A stretch of DNA of 64,000 nucleotides from Streptomyces sp. WAC 04229 (GTDB lineage Bacteria; Actinomycetota; Actinomycetes; Streptomycetales; Streptomycetaceae): the NCBI RefSeq assembly GCF_003947455.1, contig NZ_QHJH01000015.1, forward strand, positions 16,417 through 80,416, written 5' to 3'. This document shows, in pieces, positions 35,244-43,373 of this stretch. Below the pieces are notes generated by a model. The model was not told the DNA's origin and did not search any database. It saw nothing but the letters and a program-made list of their open reading frames with translations. Numbering within the stretch: the first letter of the stretch is position 1; the number at the start of each line of letters is the position of its first letter. A program made the translations under genes and the position numbers.

Positions 35244-36641
35244 TCACACTCCGGCCCGGCCCACCTTGCGCGCCGCCATCACCGCGTAGACCAGCACGCC
35301 CGCGAAGAGGAACAGCACACCCTGGTACACCGCCGCGTAGCCGGCGCCCGCGACGAGCCACAGCGAGAACGCGGCGGCGACCGTCGCGATCACGCCGTCC
35401 CGGACCAGGCGGGCCCGGTCGACCTTCTCGCCCTGGCCGGAGACGAGGTGGAAGATCTGGGCGGCGGCGGCCAGCAGGTAGGGCACGGTCGCGGTGAAGG
35501 TGGTGACGAGGACGAGGACCTCGAAGACCTTCGCCGAACCGGACGTGTAGTTGTAGACGGTGAGCAGGGAGGCGAGGACGACGGTGACGGCGACGCCGGT
35601 CGTCGGGACGCCCCGCCGTCTGCGCGCGAACGCGGCCGGGAAGAGGCCGTCCTTCGCGGCGGCGTACGGGGTCTGGGCGCTGAGCAAAGTCCAGCCGTTG
35701 AGGCAGCCGGTCATCGAGACCAGGGCGGCCAGCGCGACGGCCCAGCCGCCCCACGCGCCGCCGAACATGGTGTTCACGGCATCGGAGAAGGGCGCGGTCG
35801 AGGTGACCAGGCGGTCGTGGGGGACCGTGCCGAAGACCGAGAGCGTGCCCAGCAGGTAGACGAGGGCGGCGCCCGCGGTGCCGATGACCGTGGCGCGGCC
35901 GACGGTGCGGCGCGGGTCCTTCACCTCGCCGGCGCTGACGGCGGCGGACTCCACGCCCAGGTAGGAGAAGAGCAGGATCGCGGCGGCCGCGGAGACCGCG
36001 CCGACGCCGCTGGAGCCGCTCGCGTTGAACGGGCCGAGGTTGTCCGGGTCGAAGAAGAACAGCCCGCCGACCGCGACGAGCAGCAGCGGCGCGAACTTCA
36101 GCACAGTGGCGACGAACTGCACGGCGCCCACGTACCGGGTGCCCGCGAAGTTGGCGAGCGCGGGCAGCCACTGGATGACGAGCGCGGCCAGACAGGCGGT
36201 CCACCGGTGGTCGTTGACGGGGATCAGGACGTCGAGGTAGCCGACGGCGGCGACGGCCAGCGCCGCGTTGGACACCCAGGTGGTGATCCAGTACGCCCAG
36301 GCGGCGAGGAAGCCGGCGAAGTCGCCGAAGGCGCCGCGGGCGTAGACGTAGGGGCCGCCGGTGCGCGGGTCGCGGGCGGCGAGGCGGCCGAAGACCAGGG
36401 CGAGCGCGATGGCGCCGACGGTCAGGATGCCGAAGGCGAGCAGGCTGACGGTGCCGAAGGGCGCGACGGAGGCGGGGAGCAGGAAGATGCCGCCGCCGAT
36501 GATGTTGCCCATGACCAGGGCGGTGGCCACGGGAAGCCCGAAGCGGCGGGCGTGCCGGCCGTTGCCGGAGGTGGGGTCGGGGGCCGCGGGGGTCTCCTGC
36601 GGTTCCGGAGCCGGTGGGGGGACGGTCCCGGTGACGTGCAT
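35244..36641 (-). CDS. APC-superfamily amino acid permease / antiporter
   Basis: A 465-residue, 12-helix transporter. The start of helix 1, ALVMGNIIGGGIFLLPASVA, has the GxG-like substrate site of the APC family. It is closest in feel to basic amino-acid/agmatine/polyamine antiporters (AdiC/PotE-like), with an early TGGPYVYARGAFG loop. Substrate assignment is tentative. ATG 36641 follows GAGAGGCGC. It lies downstream of the phosphodiesterase on the same strand after 84 bp; co-transcription is possible. Confidence 0.9.
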   Translation of the reverse strand: MHVTGTVPPPAPEPQETPAAPDPTSGNGRHARRFGLPVATALVMGNIIGGGIFLLPASVAPFGTVSLLAFGILTVGAIALALVFGRLAARDPRTGGPYVYARGAFGDFAGFLAAWAYWITTWVSNAALAVAAVGYLDVLIPVNDHRWTACLAALVIQWLPALANFAGTRYVGAVQFVATVLKFAPLLLVAVGGLFFFDPDNLGPFNASGSSGVGAVSAAAAILLFSYLGVESAAVSAGEVKDPRRTVGRATVIGTAGAALVYLLGTLSVFGTVPHDRLVTSTAPFSDAVNTMFGGAWGGWAVALAALVSMTGCLNGWTLLSAQTPYAAAKDGLFPAAFARRRRGVPTTGVAVTVVLASLLTVYNYTSGSAKVFEVLVLVTTFTATVPYLLAAAAQIFHLVSGQGEKVDRARLVRDGVIATVAAAFSLWLVAGAGYAAVYQGVLFLFAGVLVYAVMAARKVGRAGV

Positions 36642-36725
36642 GGGGTGGTGCGCCTCTCATGGAACGGTGGCCCGGGATCGCCGGGACGGCGCCCATGGTC
36701 GGGCACGGTCCGTCACACCTCAAAA

Positions 36726-38861
36726 TCAGGCGCTTTTCTCCTGCACGAACCCGTCCGCGACGGGAAAAGGTGCGTTCTCGACGACGTTCGGCCGTGGATC
36801 CTCCACGGGCACCTGCGGGCCGTTGGACTCCCGCAGCCAGCGGCGCAGCACCCGGTGGACGTGTTCGGCACCGACGATCTCCGTGCCCTCCTCGGCCGGG
36901 TCGGACAGCACGGCCGGTGACAGCAGGAAGGCGCGCGACTGGGCGCCGCCGAGCCCGCCGTGGGAGCCGATCTGCTCCTCGAACGCGAGGACCTCGCCGT
37001 CGGCCGGGTCGTGGAAGGAGTTGACCATGATGTCGGCGGTGTGCGGGAAGGAGTGCGTGCGGCGTACGGCGTCGGCGGCGCCGGGGCCGAAGGGGGCGAG
37101 CGGGCCGGGATCCTCGTCGAGCCGGTCCAGGGGTATCTCGGCGCCGTGCGCACCCAGTACCACGCCGCCGTGCCGCTCGCTGCGCACCAGCAGGAAGCCG
37201 ATGCCGGGGTGGTTGGCGAGGGTCGGCAGCAGCGCGGGGTGGCGGGCGTCGATCTCCTCCCTGGTCATCCGGTGCGGCACGTCCGGGAACGAGACCAGGC
37301 CGAGGTTGCCGGAGGCCAGCACGATCGGCTCGGAGCGGCGGCCGGCCGGGGTGTCGGCGGGTCTCTGCTGCGCGGCGCCCTCCTCGACGGGGCGGTGCAG
37401 GGCGGCGCGGACGGTGTTGCGGGCCTCGGCGCCGCTGCGGGTGCGCTGGGCGCGGCGCGGCACGGGCAGCCCGCAGCCGGCCCGGACCAGGTCGCCGAGG
37501 GTCAGTCCGTAGCGGGCGCGGAAGGTCTCGCCGGGGCTCTGGCCGTGGTCGGACAAGAGCACGATCCGGTAGGAGCGGGGGGCCTGGTCGGCGACCTTCT
37601 CGATCAGTGCCAGGGACCGGTCGAGCCGCCGCAGGACGTTGAGGGCGTCCCGGCCGTGCGGTCCGGAGTGGTGCGCCACCTCGTCGTAGGCCACGAGGTC
37701 GGCGTAGACGGCGGTGCGGCCGGCGAGCATGTCGCCCATCACCGCGGCGACGACCACGTCGCGTTCGACGACGGTGGCGAAGGCGCGGACGAAGGGGTAG
37801 AGGCCGCCGCGGGAGACGCGCGGGCGGACCTTGTGGGCGCGGGCGCGGGTGGACTGGCCGATCTCCCGGCCCACCTCGGCGACGAAGGACATCGCGGTGC
37901 GGACGGCGTTGGCCGGGTCGGAGAAGTAGGCGAAGTAGCCGGACCTGGACCGGGTCTCGCGGCTGCGGCGGCGGGTGGCTATGGACAGCACCAGGGCCTG
38001 TTCGTCGGCGCCGCCGCCGAACAGGTTGCCGCGGCTCGCGCCGTCCAGGCTGAGCAGCCCGCCGTCGCCGGTGCGCCGGACGGCACGGTGCTGGAGTTCG
38101 GCGGCGCTGGTCGGCCGGTTGCAGACCATGACCTCGCCGGTGTCCTTCTCGTACCAGCGGAAGGCGGGCACGTCGTGGTTGCTGCCGTGCAGGATGCCGA
38201 GCTGGCTGGCGCCGGTCTGGCTGGACCAGTCGGTGCGCCACGGGGCCAGCCGGTGGCTCGCGGACGCGCCGTGGCGGCCGAGCCAGCGGGCGACGGTGGG
38301 CATGGCGCCGCTGTCGACGGCGTCGAGCAGGACGTCGTGTCCCACGCCGTCCAGTTGCAGGAAGACGATGCCCGGGCCGGCCGGGCAGGGCGGGCCCGAT
38401 CTGCGGCGGCGGTCGGCGAGGCGGTAGAGCCGGCGCCGGTAGGCGTCGTCGCCGCGCACGGTCAGGGCACCGCCGGTGGCGGAGGCGACGGCGGACATGA
38501 CGGCGGCGACCACGACCGCGGTCTCGGGGGCGACGCCGCCGCGGCCGGCCGGGTTGACGTCGATGGCGAGGAGCAGCAGCCCGCCGTTGAGGAAGAAGAC
38601 CAGCAGCCCGAGGACGAGCGCCGGCACCAGGAGGAGCAGGCGGACCATGAGCGGCCACACCACGGCGGAGAGCAGGCCGAAGGCGCCCGCGCCGACCGCG
38701 GCGGTCATCGCGATGTCGGTCGCGCTGTCCCCGTCGGGCGACTGGAGCCGGAAGTCCGGCAGGATGCCCGCGAGCACGAGCATGGTGAGGGTGGACACGG
38801 CCCACACCGCGACAATCCGCCCGATCTGACTGGCGACCCGGCGCCAACGGCCTCCACCCAC
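36726..38861 (-). CDS. Membrane-anchored alkaline phosphatase-superfamily phosphodiesterase
   Basis: A protein of about 711 residues. The first 150 hold four membrane segments resembling a phage-holin/DUF type module. The catalytic domain has the first metal site VFLQLDGVGHD, a nucleophile region WSSQTGASQLGILHG, the LVAYDEVAHHSGPHG metal site and LLSDHGQSPG. This fits type I phosphodiesterase/nucleotide pyrophosphatase-like enzymes. The substrate (nucleotide, phospholipid head group or wall polymer) is unknown. Two GTG starts are possible. GTG 38861 has GAGGTG 8 nt upstream and is preferred over GTG 38870, where the GAGG is too close. Confidence 0.87.
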   Translation of the reverse strand: MGGGRWRRVASQIGRIVAVWAVSTLTMLVLAGILPDFRLQSPDGDSATDIAMTAAVGAGAFGLLSAVVWPLMVRLLLLVPALVLGLLVFFLNGGLLLLAIDVNPAGRGGVAPETAVVVAAVMSAVASATGGALTVRGDDAYRRRLYRLADRRRRSGPPCPAGPGIVFLQLDGVGHDVLLDAVDSGAMPTVARWLGRHGASASHRLAPWRTDWSSQTGASQLGILHGSNHDVPAFRWYEKDTGEVMVCNRPTSAAELQHRAVRRTGDGGLLSLDGASRGNLFGGGADEQALVLSIATRRRSRETRSRSGYFAYFSDPANAVRTAMSFVAEVGREIGQSTRARAHKVRPRVSRGGLYPFVRAFATVVERDVVVAAVMGDMLAGRTAVYADLVAYDEVAHHSGPHGRDALNVLRRLDRSLALIEKVADQAPRSYRIVLLSDHGQSPGETFRARYGLTLGDLVRAGCGLPVPRRAQRTRSGAEARNTVRAALHRPVEEGAAQQRPADTPAGRRSEPIVLASGNLGLVSFPDVPHRMTREEIDARHPALLPTLANHPGIGFLLVRSERHGGVVLGAHGAEIPLDRLDEDPGPLAPFGPGAADAVRRTHSFPHTADIMVNSFHDPADGEVLAFEEQIGSHGGLGGAQSRAFLLSPAVLSDPAEEGTEIVGAEHVHRVLRRWLRESNGPQVPVEDPRPNVVENAPFPVADGFVQEKSA

Positions 38862-38956
38862 GCTCCGCACACCTCACGTCCCGGCCCGTCGTCCGGGCCC
38901 TCCCCACCCTGCCACAACGCTTCGGGGCACCCGTTTGTCCCCCTGAGACCGGTTCA

Positions 38957-38971
38957 CACCCCGAAGGGGTG
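38957..38971 (-). terminator. CACCCC-GAA-GGGGTG hairpin after the small gene at 38973
   Basis: A 6-bp stem with a GNA-like triloop, starting 2 bp past the stop codon of the leftward 133-residue gene. It is the likely end of that transcript and separates it from the phosphodiesterase gene. Confidence 0.6.
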
Positions 38972-38972
38972 G

Positions 38973-39374
38973 TCAGCGGCCGTCGTATCCCGCCGTCGGC
39001 ATCGACAGCCTGCGGTGCACGCACGCCTTCATCCGGGCGTCGTAGGCCGGTTCCGCGTGTCCGACGGTCTCGACGCGGGCGCCGCGCCGCGCGCACTCCG
39101 CGGCGAAGTCGTCGACGGAGGCCAGCGCGCTCTCCAGCACCCGGCGGCTGGGGGCCACGAACAGGTCGCGGCCCGGACGGACCCCGTCCCACAGGGCGTC
39201 GTGGTCCGGTCGCAGCCCACGTACCAGCAGTTCCCTGGCGACGACGTAGCCGTGTTCCGCCGCCCAGCGGGCGCACATGGCGTGCTGGCTGCGGGAGTCG
39301 ACCAGGAACGGATCGTCGTCCAGCAGTTCCAGCGGCGTCAGACTCGCGATCGCCGTCACCCGCACCGGCCCCAT
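38973..39374 (-). CDS. Small protein resembling a serine-recombinase N-terminal fold
   Basis: A 133-residue protein. Pattern similarity to resolvase N-domains can be seen in the order SRSQHAMCARWAAEHGYVV, a DLFVAPSRRVLESALASVDD strand-helix, and FAAECARRGARVETV. In resolvases this arrangement brings a Ser nucleophile near the N-terminus. No clear YxRVS motif remains, so catalytic activity is doubtful. The C-terminus is basic. ATG 39374 follows AGGGGGGA; a GTG at 39389 is less likely. It is divergent from the metallo-hydrolase gene. Function unknown; the recombinase idea is weak. Confidence 0.65.
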   Translation of the reverse strand: MGPVRVTAIASLTPLELLDDDPFLVDSRSQHAMCARWAAEHGYVVARELLVRGLRPDHDALWDGVRPGRDLFVAPSRRVLESALASVDDFAAECARRGARVETVGHAEPAYDARMKACVHRRLSMPTAGYDGR

Positions 39375-39468
39375 GGTGTCCCCCCTCACCTCCCGTCACC
39401 TCCCGTTTTCGCCGCCGACCCTACTCCTGGACGTAGGCTTCGGGGAGTCGCGCGAAGGAGGCAAAGAG

Positions 39469-40242
39469 GTGCCGGTGGAGCTCACGTGGTGGGGTCACGC
39501 CACCTGCACGGTCGAGGACTCGGACATCCGCGTGCTCACCGATCCTCTGTTCGCCCGCCGCCTCGCCCACTTGCGCCGCAGGCGGGGGGCGGTGCCGCCG
39601 CCGGACGCCTGGCGCGCGGACGTGGCGCTGGTGTCCCATCTGCACGCCGACCACCTGCACGTGCCCTCGCTCGCGCGGCTCGCGCCGGGCACGCGCCTGC
39701 TCGTGCCCCGGGGCGCGCGACGGGCGGTGCCGGCGCTGCGGCGGCTCGGTCACCTGGACGTGGCGGAGGTGGCGCCCGGCGACGTGGCGCACGTCGGGGA
39801 CCTGCGGATACGGGCGGTGCCCGCGCTCCACGACGGGCGTCGGCTGCCGGTCGGACGGCACCGCTCCCCCGCGCTCGGCTACGTCGTCGAGGGCGAGGTG
39901 CGGACGTACTTCGCCGGGGACACGGGGCTGTTCGACGGCATGGAGAAGGAGGTCGGGCCGGTCGACGCGGCGCTGTTGCCGGTGGGCGGCTGGGGCCCGT
40001 ACCTGGGGGCGGAGCACCTGGACGCGGGGCGGGCGGCGGAGGCGCTGACCCGGCTGGCGCCGCGCACGGCGGTGCCGGTGCACTACGGCACGTACTGGCC
40101 GATCGGGATGGACGCCGTGCGCCCCCACGAGTTCCACACGCCCGGCGACGAGTTCGTGCGCCTGTCGGCGCTGCGCGCGCCGGGGGTCGCCGTGCACCGG
40201 CTGGGGCACGGCGAGAGCGTGCGGGTGGAGGTCGCGCGGTGA
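39469..40242 (+). CDS. Metallo-beta-lactamase-fold hydrolase (UlaG-like)
   Basis: A 257-residue MBL-fold protein. The zinc motif is SHLHADHLH. The N-terminal WWGHATCTVED strand, YFAGDTGLFD and the late VPVHYGTYWPIG complete the metal site. UlaG-like enzymes hydrolyse lactones, phosphodiesters or N-acyl lipids; the substrate is unknown. GTG 39469 follows AAGGAGG with 7-nt spacing. Its stop overlaps the DedA-family start (GTGA), so the two proteins are translated together. Confidence 0.9.
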   Translation: MPVELTWWGHATCTVEDSDIRVLTDPLFARRLAHLRRRRGAVPPPDAWRADVALVSHLHADHLHVPSLARLAPGTRLLVPRGARRAVPALRRLGHLDVAEVAPGDVAHVGDLRIRAVPALHDGRRLPVGRHRSPALGYVVEGEVRTYFAGDTGLFDGMEKEVGPVDAALLPVGGWGPYLGAEHLDAGRAAEALTRLAPRTAVPVHYGTYWPIGMDAVRPHEFHTPGDEFVRLSALRAPGVAVHRLGHGESVRVEVAR

Positions 40243-40874
40243 ACTGGCTGGACGCCGCCGCGACGAGCGTGACGAGCATCCCGACGGAGCCGACGCAGCA
40301 GGCGTTCGGGTATCCGTCGCTGTTCCTGCTGGTGCTCATCGGGGCGTTGGTGCCGGTGGTGCCGACGGGCGCGCTGGTGAGTTCGGCGGCCGTGGTGGCG
40401 ATGCACCAGACGCTGCCGTTCTCCATGCTGATGGTGTTCGCGACCGCGTCGCTGGCCGCGTTCTGCGGGGACATGGCGCTGTACTGGCTGGGCCGGCGCG
40501 GGGTCGGCTCGAAGAACGGCTCGCGCTGGCTGGAGGCGATCCGGTCCCGGGCGCCGGAGGACCGGCTGGAGCAGGCGCAGGACAAGCTCGCCGAGCACGA
40601 CGTCGCGGTCCTGGTGCTGTCCCGGCTGGTGCCGGCCGGCCGCATACCGGTGATGCTGGCCTGCCTGCTCGCCGAGTGGCCGCTGCGCCGTTTCGCCCAC
40701 GGCAACCTGCCGGCCTGCCTGGCCTGGGCGGTGACGTACCAGTTGATCGGGGTCCTGAGCGGCGCGCTGTTCAGCAAGCCCTGGGAGGGCGTGGCCGCGG
40801 CGATCGCCCTCACCGTCCTGGTCAGCGTGGCGCCGGGAGTGTGGCGACGGTTCCGGGGGCCGGCGAAGGCGTAG
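40239..40874 (+). CDS. DedA / SNARE-associated family membrane protein
   Basis: A 211-residue membrane protein of the DedA (PF09335) family. It has an early LFLLVLIGALVPVVPTGALV segment, the GDMALYWLGRR motif and the conserved Arg stretch LSRLVPAGRIPVMLAC. DedA proteins flip or recycle lipids such as undecaprenyl phosphate or phosphatidylethanolamine. GTG 40239 overlaps the hydrolase stop. Pairing with an MBL hydrolase suggests a shared role at the membrane, but this is inference. Confidence 0.9.
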   Translation: MNWLDAAATSVTSIPTEPTQQAFGYPSLFLLVLIGALVPVVPTGALVSSAAVVAMHQTLPFSMLMVFATASLAAFCGDMALYWLGRRGVGSKNGSRWLEAIRSRAPEDRLEQAQDKLAEHDVAVLVLSRLVPAGRIPVMLACLLAEWPLRRFAHGNLPACLAWAVTYQLIGVLSGALFSKPWEGVAAAIALTVLVSVAPGVWRRFRGPAKA

Positions 40875-40917
40875 CGCTCGGGCGGGGCGGCTCGGGGGAC
40901 GTCCGGAGAGCGTGGGG

Positions 40918-42033
40918 CTACTCCAGTACCCGTGAAGCCCCCACCGGCAGGTCCCACAGGTCCTCCCGGGGCAGACCCGCGGCCTGCCAGGCGGCGCGGG
41001 TGCGGGTGAGGGGCTCCAGCACCGGTTCCGCGGAGAGGACGAACGTGCCCCAGTGCATCGGCGCCATGCGGCGGGCGCCCACGTCCTGGGCGGCCCGGAC
41101 CGCCTCCTCCGGGTCGCAGTGCACGTCGCTGAGCCACCAGCGGGGCTCGTAGGCGCCGACGGGGAGCAGGGCGAGGTCGATACCGGGGTAGCGGCGGCCG
41201 ATCCGGGTGAACCAGTGGCCGTACCCCGTGTCCCCGGCGAAGTACACGCGCCGGCCGTCGGGCGCGGTGAGCACCCAGCCGCCCCACAGGCTGCGGCAGG
41301 TGTCGACGAGGCTGCGCTTGGACCAGTGGTGCGCGGGGACGAAGTCGAAGCGGACGCCCGCCCGTCGCCCACCACCGCCCTTGCCGAGGGCGCCGTCGGC
41401 ACCGCCCCTTGGACGCAGTTCGGTCGCCTCCCACCAGTCCAGCTCGGTGACGCGGGTGAAGCGGCGGCGGTGGAACCAGCGGCCCAGTCCGGCGGGCACC
41501 AGGACCGGGGTGTCGCGCGGGAGCCTGCGCAGGGTGGGGGCGTCCAGGTGGTCGTAGTGGTTGTGGCTGATGACGACGGCGTCGACGCGGGGCAGGTCGC
41601 TCCAGGCGACGCCGACGGGGGTGATCCGGGCGGGGGTGCCGAGGATCCGGCGGGACCAGACCGGGTCGGTGAGCACGGTGAGGCCGCCGATCCGCACCAC
41701 CCAGCTGGCGTGTCCCGCCCAGGTGACGGCGACGGTGTCCGCGTCCACGTGCGGCAGCGGGCCGGGGGCGCAGGGCAGCCGGGGGACGTCGGCGAGGCCC
41801 TCGCGGCCGGGTCTCACCGCGCCCTCGCGGGCGAATCTGGCGAGGGCCCTCAGGCCGGGCAGCGGCGTGGTCAGCCGGTCGTGGAAGCTGCGCGGCCATA
41901 CGCGGTGTTCGGCGGGCGGCCGGGGATCGGCGAGCGGCGGGTACGAGGGGGCCCGGGCGGACGTGACCGGCGGCGCGGCGGTGTCCTCGGGGGACGCGGG
42001 GGTGCTCGTGGTCGACCGGGGCTGCTGCGTCAT
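40918..42033 (-). CDS. Metallo-beta-lactamase-fold hydrolase (NAPE-PLD/lactonase-like)
   Basis: A 371-residue MBL-fold protein with a Pro/Ser/Ala-rich head (1-45) that may be disordered. The metal motif is ISHNHYDHLD. WAGHASWVVRIGGLTVLTDP, RVYFAGDTGYGHWF and MAPMHWGTF match the NAPE-PLD-like group. These act on N-acylphosphatidylethanolamines or lactones; the substrate is unknown. ATG 42033 overlaps the stop of the upstream aminotransferase-like gene (ATGA). An upstream GGGAG gives an 8-nt spacing. It shares only the fold with the hydrolase at 39469. Confidence 0.9.
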   Translation of the reverse strand: MTQQPRSTTSTPASPEDTAAPPVTSARAPSYPPLADPRPPAEHRVWPRSFHDRLTTPLPGLRALARFAREGAVRPGREGLADVPRLPCAPGPLPHVDADTVAVTWAGHASWVVRIGGLTVLTDPVWSRRILGTPARITPVGVAWSDLPRVDAVVISHNHYDHLDAPTLRRLPRDTPVLVPAGLGRWFHRRRFTRVTELDWWEATELRPRGGADGALGKGGGGRRAGVRFDFVPAHHWSKRSLVDTCRSLWGGWVLTAPDGRRVYFAGDTGYGHWFTRIGRRYPGIDLALLPVGAYEPRWWLSDVHCDPEEAVRAAQDVGARRMAPMHWGTFVLSAEPVLEPLTRTRAAWQAAGLPREDLWDLPVGASRVLE

Positions 42034-43292
42034 CGAGGAGGCTCCCATCGCTGAGCGTCGCGCAGATCGCCGAAGACCGACCCGAGAGCGGTCAACGCGC
42101 GTCGCACGTGTGGCAGTTCCAACGGGTCCGGGGAGGTGAGGCATTCCGCGCGCTGTTCGGCGGTGCCGGTGCCGAGCAGCGGGCCGGTGGCGAGCCGCAC
42201 GCGAAGGGCCGCGAGGTCGTCTCCGAAGCGGTGTCCGCCGGGGGCGGGCATGCCGAGCCGGGTGGAGAGGAAGTCCTCCAGTTCCTGAGCGTCGCCGACG
42301 CCCTGCGCCCCGAGGGCGTCGCGCAGCGGGCCCAGGTCGGCGTACAGGTGACGCCCGGCCTGCGGGGGCCGCGCCGTGGCGCCAGCGGCGACGACGGCCG
42401 CGTGCACGGCGGCGGCCACGCGCGCGTGCAGGCGTACGGCGGCCGACCGGCGGGCGGTGACCGGTTCGGGTTCGTCGAGTGCGTACCCGGCCGCGGCGGC
42501 GACGGGCGCGGCCACGCCGGCGCCGAGGGCGGTGAGCACGTCGAGCACGCGCGCGTGCAGGCCGTCGCCGGCGGCGGACGCCGGGAAGCGGGCCACGGCG
42601 GCCGGCCAGCCGGGCGGCAGCAGCCCCCCGGCCAGGTCCGTGACGACGGTGACCTGCTCGGGCAGCATCTCGGCGGGACTGAGCACCACGGTGGCCTGCG
42701 GGTCGTGCAGGGTGTCCCGCCAGGTCTCGTCGCTGACCAGGTGCAGCCCCTCCCCGGCAGCGGCCTCGACGGTCTCGTGCAGCAGTTCGGGCCGCGCGAC
42801 GGTGCCGGTGGGGTCGTCGGCGACGGCCAGCACCAGCAGGCGGGGGTCGCCGCCCTCGGCGCGCACCCGGCGGACGGTCTCCAGGAGGGCGTACGGGTCG
42901 GGGACGCCACCGCTCTCGGCCGGCGTCGGGACGTGGAAGACGGGGCTGCCGAGCAGCCGCGCGTCCGGTGCCCACCAGGCCGCGCAGGGGCGGGGCACCA
43001 GGACGTGGCCGCCGAGCGCGGCGGTCAGCGCAAGGAGCAGGGTGTGCGCACCGGGGGCGGCGGCCACCCGGCCGGGCTCGGTGGGCAGGCCGCGCCGGTG
43101 CCAGTAGCCGCTCGCGGCGGCGGTGAGGGCGGGGGCGCCGCCGATCGGTTCCCCTCGGGCGCGGTCCGCGGCGGCGGCGAGTACGGCGGACAGTTCGGGA
43201 AGCACCGGCAGCCCGTCGTCGGGCAGGTGGGGGCCGTACCGGACGGGGCCGTGGCCCACGGCGTCGTGGCCTTCGGGGTCCGTGCGCCGCAT
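42030..43292 (-). CDS. Aminotransferase class I/II-fold protein lacking any lysine
   Basis: A 420-residue protein with the layout of fold-type I aminotransferases. Visible are an AAPGAHTLLLALTAALGG segment, DDPTGTVARPELL in place of NPTG, SDETWRDTLHD in place of the DE-Y loop, and VVTDLAGGLLPPGW where SFSKxxxxPGWR is expected. The PLP-binding lysine is absent, and I find no lysine anywhere in the translation. It cannot form the usual PLP Schiff base, so a structural, regulatory or novel catalytic role is likely. ATG 43292 follows GGAGGT. Its stop overlaps the MBL hydrolase start. A GGGTAC -10-like element lies upstream. Confidence 0.85.
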   Translation of the reverse strand: MRRTDPEGHDAVGHGPVRYGPHLPDDGLPVLPELSAVLAAAADRARGEPIGGAPALTAAASGYWHRRGLPTEPGRVAAAPGAHTLLLALTAALGGHVLVPRPCAAWWAPDARLLGSPVFHVPTPAESGGVPDPYALLETVRRVRAEGGDPRLLVLAVADDPTGTVARPELLHETVEAAAGEGLHLVSDETWRDTLHDPQATVVLSPAEMLPEQVTVVTDLAGGLLPPGWPAAVARFPASAAGDGLHARVLDVLTALGAGVAAPVAAAAGYALDEPEPVTARRSAAVRLHARVAAAVHAAVVAAGATARPPQAGRHLYADLGPLRDALGAQGVGDAQELEDFLSTRLGMPAPGGHRFGDDLAALRVRLATGPLLGTGTAEQRAECLTSPDPLELPHVRRALTALGSVFGDLRDAQRWEPPR

Positions 43293-43340
43293 GCGTACCT
43301 CCGCGCGGGTCCGTACTGCCGCTCACCGTCGTTGATCCCA

Positions 43341-43367
43341 GTACCCATCCGGCACGCGAGCCATGAC
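43341..43367 (-). promoter_or_regulatory. Possible stress-sigma promoter (GGGTACT) before the aminotransferase-like gene
   Basis: On the minus strand GGGTACT ends at 43340/43341, with GTCAT 16 bp upstream. The -10 matches SigB-type promoters exactly. The -35 departs from GNNT by one position. It is about 49 bp from the start codon. Weaker than the two promoters at 48997 and 50322. Confidence 0.35.
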
Positions 43368-43373
43368 TCCGGC

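Noticed and set aside
36960..39420. Open frame on the plus strand across the phosphodiesterase gene (joined to the real DedA frame)
   Set aside because: The first about 1090 codons are antisense to conserved genes. Only the part from 40239 has DedA sequence.
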